Below, in pieces: positions 33,647 through 33,782 of a stretch of DNA of 33,782 nt; the stretch's first letter is position 1; each line of letters starts with the position of its first letter. Below the pieces are notes generated by a model. It searched no databases. It saw only the letters and a program-made list of their open reading frames with translations, and was not told the DNA's origin. A program made the translations under genes and the position numbers. Origin of the DNA: Bryobacterales bacterium (lineage in GTDB: Bacteria > Acidobacteriota > Terriglobia > Bryobacterales > Bryobacteraceae); NCBI GenBank assembly GCA_003157745.1, contig PMKM01000080.1, positions 1 to 33,782 on the forward strand. The letters are read 5' to 3'.

Positions 33647-33782
33647 CTAGACGATCTCTTCCTTTTCGGCGTCCCATCGCACCGTGCGCTGCTGGCGATA
33701 GCTCTCGACAGCCATGCGGCACGCTATAGAGACGCGGTAGCCCAGATCGAAGGGGCAATTCGGCTCATGGCCCGAGCGGATG
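33647..33782 (-). CDS. Gfo/Idh/MocA-family oxidoreductase, C-terminal end (partial)
   Basis: The minus-strand frame entering at the right edge reads HEPNCPFDLGYRVSIACRMAVESYR, then TVRWDAEKEEIV and a TAG stop at 33647-33649. This is the well-conserved end of Gfo/Idh/MocA NAD(P)-dependent sugar-type oxidoreductases common in Acidobacteria and Planctomycetes. Only about 45 codons are in the window, so the substrate and N-terminal nucleotide-binding part (and any Tat signal) cannot be judged. It lies upstream of the KdpD-like pair on the same strand with about 146 bases between, so co-transcription is possible but unlikely given the hairpin. Confidence 0.8.
   Translation of the reverse strand, partial: IRSGHEPNCPFDLGYRVSIACRMAVESYRQQRTVRWDAEKEEIV

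Overview
High-GC bacterial chromosome, most likely an Acidobacteriota member close to the Bryobacterales (Candidatus Solibacter-like). The inference rests on an Oar-type TonB receptor with an N-terminal carboxypeptidase-regulatory domain, two proteins with the TIGR03437 'Solibacter' domain, an NHL/BACON/TIGR03437 secreted protein, YncE-phosphoesterase fusions, and long exported enzymes in short operons.

Layout. 1-3043 (minus): a decayed Rhs locus. An Ig-like fragment is followed by an N-terminally truncated Rhs core with a Cys-rich, HEGSH-containing C-terminal tip, a coupled exported protein, and a second Rhs core piece (about 85% identical to the first) running off the left edge. 3211-12294 (minus): YncE/phosphoesterase, TonB receptor, second phosphoesterase and a small exported protein; both phosphoesterases end in clear intrinsic terminators. 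12338-13087 (plus): excisionase-fold antitoxin and a broken PIN toxin. 13050-15098 (minus): exported GH42 glycosidase. 15149-15420 (plus): joined tails of a TonB receptor and an NtrC/Fis-type regulator. 15464-17008 (minus): exported TIGR03437/HEAT-like protein. 17015-17760 (plus): fused remains of a SpoIIE phosphatase and an alcohol dehydrogenase. 17866-21311 (minus): ABC ATPase coupled to an ABC-2 permease/CPBP protease fusion. 21488-22942 (minus): alpha-2-macroglobulin C-terminal fragment. 22962-24676: small hypotheticals, a PD-(D/E)XK-like nuclease, tRNA-Thr(CGT) and a decayed second tRNA-Thr. 24918-31156 (plus): TolC-type protein, ketoglutarate-semialdehyde-type aldehyde dehydrogenase, 12-repeat NHL protein. 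31285-33500 (minus): two coupled KdpD-N/USP proteins without kinase domains. The right edge cuts a Gfo/Idh/MocA oxidoreductase.

The main theme is exported scavenging machinery (phosphoesterases, glycosidase, TonB receptor, efflux-type outer membrane protein) interspersed with gene graveyards: at least five loci hold truncated or fused gene remains, so this stretch has been rearranged repeatedly. The most interesting candidates are the Rhs metallopeptidase tip with its coupled exported protein and displaced core, the ABC-permease/CPBP fusion, the tRNA-Thr-linked nuclease cluster, and the tandem kinase-less KdpD pair. All functional statements come from reading the sequence; no database search was run.
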